From the NCBI GenBank assembly GCA_023228945.1, contig JALOAI010000028.1, positions 1 to 61,183 of the forward strand: a DNA stretch of 61,183 bases. The letters are read 5' to 3'. Positions 57,994 through 61,183 of this stretch are shown here, piece by piece. The notes below the pieces were generated by a model that saw only the letters and a program-made list of their open reading frames with translations, searched no databases and was not told the origin of the DNA. Positions within the stretch are counted from its first letter, which is position 1. The number at the start of each line of letters is the position of its first letter. The position numbers were made by a program, and so were the translations under genes. The DNA is from Pigmentiphaga sp. Its GTDB lineage: Bacteria; Pseudomonadota; Gammaproteobacteria; Burkholderiales; Burkholderiaceae_B.

Positions 57994-59340
57994 TCAACCC
58001 AGCCAGATGCCGTCGTTAATGACGTGCCCGACCCGTTCGAGGTTTTCGGGACCCTCCGAAAAACGAACCAGCATCTCGGCCGCATCGACTTCGCCGCTTT
58101 CGTACTGGCCCAGCCAGTAATCATAGCCCCCGGGTTCGGGAGGGCGGTCGAGGACGTTGACGTAATAGCGATGCACCAGTTCTTCGGCGGTGGGGTCGTG
58201 GCCGTAAAGATCGCGAAATTCCGCGCTGGCCACGAAGCCATGGGCGAGGGTGGCCAGGCCATGGCCGTGATCCATCTGGTCGATCCAGTATTTGAGGCCG
58301 CCCTGGTCGGGAGTGCGTCCGAAGGCCGCCTGGTACAGACGATAGGTGCTGCCGGCGTTCTCCCAGGGGCCGACATCGACCGCCATGATGCCATCATCGA
58401 AAATCAGGCGCTCGACGAGACCATGAAAATCGTAGGCGTAAGGTGCCGTCAATTGGCGGACGTCCGTCACGCCGGCGTCGATCGTGATGTGATAGTTGAA
58501 AGACCAATCGTGATACACCACGGCATCCAGGCCCCAGCCGCCCATGAAATGATCGTTGCCGGGCGAGTTATAGAAGACCTGTTCGTAGCCGGGAGTGGGC
58601 GGGGGCGGAGAAGGGGCGCCGCCATCGGCCAGCAGCGAATCGTTCTCGGCGATGAGACGCACCAATTGGTCGTACAAAAAGCCGATATCGGCCCAGACAC
58701 TGACGGTGTCGCTGCCAGCGCTCTTCACGCCGATGATATAGGGTAGGCCGTCTTCATACACATATAGCGGGCCGCCGGAGCTGCCGGGCCCCAGAATGTC
58801 GGAGCCGCTGCCGAGATTCGCCTCGTATACGCCGTACTGAGAGTGCGAGGTAACCCACGCCTCTCCCAGCATCATGCCGGTGCCCTCGCGCGGGTAACCC
58901 AGTTGCGAGGCCCAAACGCCATGGTCGTACCCTGAGGCCAGGCCGAACCAGCCGCCGAGCAGGTCGCCGATCGGCTCGCTCAGTCCGATCAGGGCCACGT
59001 CGTACTGCGACTCGGCGTTGCCGAGAAGATCATAGGGGCGATCGGCGTATACCTGATCGGGCCAGGCATCGATGGTATAGCTGTAGCTGCCGAGATCCAG
59101 GTGGCCTTGATGATCGAAGCGGCCGAGCCTGCCGTTGTAATCAGCTCCCGCGTAGATTGCAACGCTGGTGGCCCAGCCGCCGTTGTCGGCCGAATAAATG
59201 ACATGGGTGGCGGTGAGGATATCGTTGCGCCCCACCACCGAACCCGTGCCGGTTATCGTGGTGCCATCCGGGAATGTGACCTGGAGCAGGGTCACCGCGT
59301 AATACGGGTATTGCTCACGATAGTGGATTTCGCTGGCCAT
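57994..59340 (-). CDS. Trypsin-like serine protease with C-terminal DUF4214 domain
   Basis: A 448-residue protein. An N-terminal S1 trypsin-like domain has His46 (ILTATHV), Asp114 (SQYDVALIGL) and Ser188 (GPGSSGGPLYV), with the catalytic triad intact. A Pro-rich linker (PSPPPPTPG) and a middle beta-rich region (about 245-330, with HITIDAGV and YDFHGLVERLIFDDGIM resembling RTX-associated modules) precede a C-terminal DUF4214 domain (about 335-440; YRLYQAAFGRTPDQGGLKYWIDQMDHG, then LYGHDPTAEELVHRYYVNVLDRPPEPGGYDYWLGQYESG). There is no N-terminal signal peptide. DUF4214 is a common accessory domain of type I secreted proteins, so export by a type I system is likely but no such system is encoded here. 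MASEIHY is the chosen start. Confidence 0.85.
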   Translation of the reverse strand: MASEIHYREQYPYYAVTLLQVTFPDGTTITGTGSVVGRNDILTATHVIYSADNGGWATSVAIYAGADYNGRLGRFDHQGHLDLGSYSYTIDAWPDQVYADRPYDLLGNAESQYDVALIGLSEPIGDLLGGWFGLASGYDHGVWASQLGYPREGTGMMLGEAWVTSHSQYGVYEANLGSGSDILGPGSSGGPLYVYEDGLPYIIGVKSAGSDTVSVWADIGFLYDQLVRLIAENDSLLADGGAPSPPPPTPGYEQVFYNSPGNDHFMGGWGLDAVVYHDWSFNYHITIDAGVTDVRQLTAPYAYDFHGLVERLIFDDGIMAVDVGPWENAGSTYRLYQAAFGRTPDQGGLKYWIDQMDHGHGLATLAHGFVASAEFRDLYGHDPTAEELVHRYYVNVLDRPPEPGGYDYWLGQYESGEVDAAEMLVRFSEGPENLERVGHVINDGIWLG

Positions 59341-59439
59341 GGGGATCCTGGAAAGGCGCATCAGGAAAGCGGGAACAGCCCGCTTGCGGCGACCCTACAT
59401 TACTGTAAGCATCTGGGCGGAGCAAGAAGCTCACTGCAC

Positions 59440-59513
59440 TACGCTCCAGTCGCTGCGCGACTTCCTTCCCAAGGGAGGATCTGCGCTTGGTGTCGCGCTT
59501 GGGCGTGTGATCA
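59440..59513 (-). repeat. Family B palindromic element, copy B4 (minus strand)
   Basis: Read on the minus strand, it begins on the MFS stop codon (TGATCACACGCCCAAGCGC) and then matches B1 through GATCCTCCC...GGAAGG and AGTCGC/GCGACT (59448-59453 and 59457-59462, loop GCA on the minus strand). It includes an extra 12-base insertion near its start. It lies between the MFS gene and the protease gene and is not part of either coding sequence. Confidence 0.75.
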
Positions 59514-60701
59514 ATGGGATTCCGCGCGACTAAGGCGCTGCACTGGTATCCATGCAACCAGGGCGATCGCGATGGTCCAGAACCAGATGCCCAGGGTCAG
59601 CGGATATACCGTCTCGCCCATGCGCGGGCCCAGCCAGAGGCCGGTCAGGAAGGCCGCGCCGGTCATGACGCAGCCGCTCAGCGCGGCGGCGGCGCCAGCC
59701 GACCTCGGGAATGGCGAGACGGCGCCGGTTTGGCCACAGGGTTGGTGGATGCCGTGGCCGAGCATGATGGGATACAGCGGGAGCATGATGGCCCAGGGGC
59801 CCAGGATGCCGGCAAGCGAGAGCAGGCCCATGGCGCTGCCGCCAGCCAGCGAAAGGGCGCCGCCGATGGCGATCGTGCGCTGCAGGCTGAAGCGCCGCAA
59901 CAGGCGCCGGCAGAGAAACGTGCCAAGAATATAGGTGCCCGACATCGTCGCCAGCAGCAAGCCGAACACGCCCCGTGGCAGCTCGAACACATCGATCATG
60001 ACGAATGACGCCGCCGCCAGGAAGGTGAACAGCACGCAATACGAACCGGTGGCCAGCAGGCTGAAGGTCCAGAAGGTACGGCTGCCGAGAATGTGCAGCC
60101 AATTACGTGCCATCTGGCCGGGACGCAGGGCGTGGGGGTCGGGGTGCTTCAAGGTTTCCTGGAAGCGCAACGCGACCACGACCAGGGCGACCAGGCCCAG
60201 CAGCACCAGCGCGGCCAGCGATGCGCGCCAACCCAGCGTCACGCCCAGCAAACCGCCCAATGGCGCGCTGACGCAGGCGATCCCGCCCAGGCCCGACATG
60301 CCCTTGCTCATGACCCGGGCGCCTTGCTCGCCGGTGTACAGGTCGCGCACGATGGCCCGGCCGCAGACCACGCTGGCGCCGATGCCCACCCCTTGGAGGG
60401 TGCGCCAGAGCACCAGCATCTCCATCGTATGCGCCAGTGTTGCCCCCAGCGCCGCCACGACATAGCAACCGACTCCTACCAATAGAATGCGGCGCCGGCC
60501 GAATCGATCGGAGAGCGGGCCCCAGACCAACTGCGACACCCCGAACATCAGCAACATCGCGCTCAGGGTGAGCTGGGCTTGCGATAAAGTACCGTCGAGC
60601 TCGAGCACGATGGTCGGCAGCGACGGCAGATAGAGATCCGTGGCCGCGGGTTGCAGACCCAGCAGCAGCGATAACAGAAGGACGACGAGGGAAGGCGACA
60701 T
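59511..60701 (-). CDS. Bcr/CflA-family drug-resistance transporter (MFS)
   Basis: A 396-residue major facilitator with 12 predicted membrane segments. Family marks include SLLLGLQPAATDLYLPSLPTI in helix 1, FGVSQLVWGPLSDRFGRRRILLVG (motif A), RTLQGVGIGASVVCGRAIVRDLY, and GLGGIACVSAPLGGLLGVTLGWRA in helix 5. Bcr/CflA proteins are proton antiporters for bicyclomycin, sulfonamides or chloramphenicol-like drugs. The frame extends far upstream, but MSPSLVV gives the usual N-terminus and length. Its stop codon is the first base of a family B repeat. No regulator is adjacent. Confidence 0.9.
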   Translation of the reverse strand: MSPSLVVLLLSLLLGLQPAATDLYLPSLPTIVLELDGTLSQAQLTLSAMLLMFGVSQLVWGPLSDRFGRRRILLVGVGCYVVAALGATLAHTMEMLVLWRTLQGVGIGASVVCGRAIVRDLYTGEQGARVMSKGMSGLGGIACVSAPLGGLLGVTLGWRASLAALVLLGLVALVVVALRFQETLKHPDPHALRPGQMARNWLHILGSRTFWTFSLLATGSYCVLFTFLAAASFVMIDVFELPRGVFGLLLATMSGTYILGTFLCRRLLRRFSLQRTIAIGGALSLAGGSAMGLLSLAGILGPWAIMLPLYPIMLGHGIHQPCGQTGAVSPFPRSAGAAAALSGCVMTGAAFLTGLWLGPRMGETVYPLTLGIWFWTIAIALVAWIPVQRLSRAESH

Positions 60702-60908
60702 GAGGTTGCGGTAGAAGGGCGGTGCCGCCCGAACTGGCAACCCAGGCAGGCGGCGGCCATCGTGGAGAACGCGGCCGCGTTGCATGAAGGCCGAAGCGCG
60801 GCCGCGAGACAATACCGCAGACGCTGCTGTTTGTCGCGCCGGCTCGACCGGCGCTTCCCCGGGCTGTCCGGTATTGAAGAGGGCTGTGTGGAAATCCCTG
60901 GTCCCCAT

Positions 60909-60937
60909 TTGCCCCTGCTCAAACCCCATGCTATAGT
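60909..60937 (+). promoter_or_regulatory. Sigma70-like promoter P1 at the right edge
   Basis: TTGCCC (60909-60914), 17-base spacer, TATAGT (60932-60937). Spacing is ideal and the -10 matches 5 of 6. It is oriented to the right and is followed about 80 bases later by a second promoter with the same -10 element. Confidence 0.5.
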
Positions 60938-61014
60938 TCGCCTCCTTCGCCGCGGGGCCGGGTTTTCCCGGAGTCGGGCGAGGGGGAGTCCGGGGGTTCA
61001 GCGATGAGCCCCGC

Positions 61015-61044
61015 TTGACAAGGCTTAAAATACTTTGTTATAGT
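61015..61044 (+). promoter_or_regulatory. Strong sigma70 promoter P2 at the right edge
   Basis: Perfect -35 TTGACA (61015-61020), 18-base spacer, -10 TATAGT (61039-61044). The AT-rich spacer and near-consensus elements stand out in this GC-rich genome and resemble stable RNA (rRNA/tRNA) promoters. No start codon with a good ribosome binding site follows in the remaining 139 bases. Confidence 0.7.
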
Positions 61045-61183
61045 TGAGGGCTTCGTTAGTGATCTTCAGTTTGTGGTTTGGGGCTGAGGGGAGCTGGCAG
61101 GGCGCTGCGGCGTCTGGGGCGGTACGGCGATGGCCGGAGTTCCGGAGGCGGCGGTGCGGGGGTTGTGGCGGTGGTGGGGCAGG

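Larger units (their letters stand above)
60702..61183. other. Right-edge non-coding region
   Basis: About 480 bases without a supportable gene. It contains the promoter of the MFS gene (reading left), a pair of 10-base self-palindromes CGCGGCCGCG at 60770-60779 and 60797-60806, and two strong plus-strand promoter-like sequences (annotated separately). The final about 130 bases are G/T-rich (many GGG and TGG runs) and non-coding as far as I can see. The promoters imply a plus-strand transcription unit starting just beyond the window. Confidence 0.6.

Noticed and set aside
60770..60806. The paired CGCGGCCGCG sequences as an attachment or replication site
   Set aside because: Each is a self-palindrome likely by chance at this base composition, and no integrase or replication gene is nearby.
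61045..61183. A tRNA or 16S rRNA 5' end at the right edge
   Set aside because: No recognisable tRNA arms or rRNA start sequence appears before the window ends, so only the promoters are annotated.

Overview
The window looks like a chromosomal segment of a high-GC betaproteobacterium of the Bordetella/Achromobacter/Pigmentiphaga type (Alcaligenaceae). The evidence is the GC-rich coding style, three solitary Bug/TctC-type periplasmic binding proteins, many aromatic-catabolic genes, tightly overlapped operons (ATGA junctions) and a betaproteobacterial-style sulfate ABC operon. This is an inference from gene content; no rRNA or other phylogenetic marker lies in the window.

Layout. 1-207: 5' end of an IS1182-type transposase running off the left edge. 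208-8123 (minus): a small CsbD protein, then a catabolic operon (dienelactone hydrolase, GST, Rieske oxygenase beta/alpha, amidase, NIPSNAP protein, Bug protein, bicupin). A GntR/FCD regulator is divergent from it at 8414, and the spacer carries a clear ATTGTCGACAAT operator cluster. 9178-21363 (plus): MmgE/PrpD, asparaginase-like amidohydrolase, a second Rieske alpha/beta pair, an arylformamidase-like hydrolase, a second Bug protein, a third Rieske alpha/beta pair, D-2-hydroxyacid dehydrogenase, class V aminotransferase and an AraC regulator. 21658-25102: a PRC-barrel envelope protein and, convergently, sulfate uptake genes sbp-cysT-cysW without cysA. 25287-32893: a LysR regulator divergent from a second catabolic operon (HCCA-isomerase-like, sulfatase, third Bug protein, aldehyde dehydrogenase, muconolactone-isomerase-like protein, LigI-like lactonase). 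32968-34031: a short CobW-like GTPase and a GGDEF remnant. 34165-39088 (minus): a four-gene efflux operon (YtcA lipoprotein, HlyD, FUSC, NodT-type outer-membrane factor). 39287-47698: CorC/HlyC-type CBS protein, phytoene-desaturase-like oxidoreductase, and a complete peptide-type ABC transporter. 47893-52604: a divergent histidine kinase/response regulator pair, MarR regulator and DNA polymerase IV. 52843-57482: a complete Liv-type branched-chain/amide ABC transporter. 57503-60701: SRPBCC-like protein, a trypsin-like protease with DUF4214 and a Bcr/CflA drug transporter. The right edge carries two strong sigma70-like promoters reading out of the window.

How it fits together. Two regulated catabolic blocks pair solute capture (Bug proteins) with ring oxygenation (Rieske enzymes), amide/lactone/sulfate ester hydrolysis and aldehyde or hydroxyacid oxidation. 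The substrates cannot be read from sequence. None of the three Rieske oxygenases has a ferredoxin or reductase in the window, and none of the Bug proteins has TctA/TctB partners, so they must borrow these parts from elsewhere.

Most unusual feature. Two families of small palindromic repeats recur across the window (family A: five copies; family B: four units at three loci). Most start exactly at the TGA stop codon of an upstream gene. In four tightly overlapped operons they are read through in frame, giving the downstream protein a repeat-encoded N-terminal extension (asparaginase, Rieske beta subunit, LigI-like lactonase, LivG). Family A keeps three hairpins with GNRA-type loops and compensating base changes. 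This resembles the idea of Rickettsia palindromic elements, but I do not recognise either family as described.
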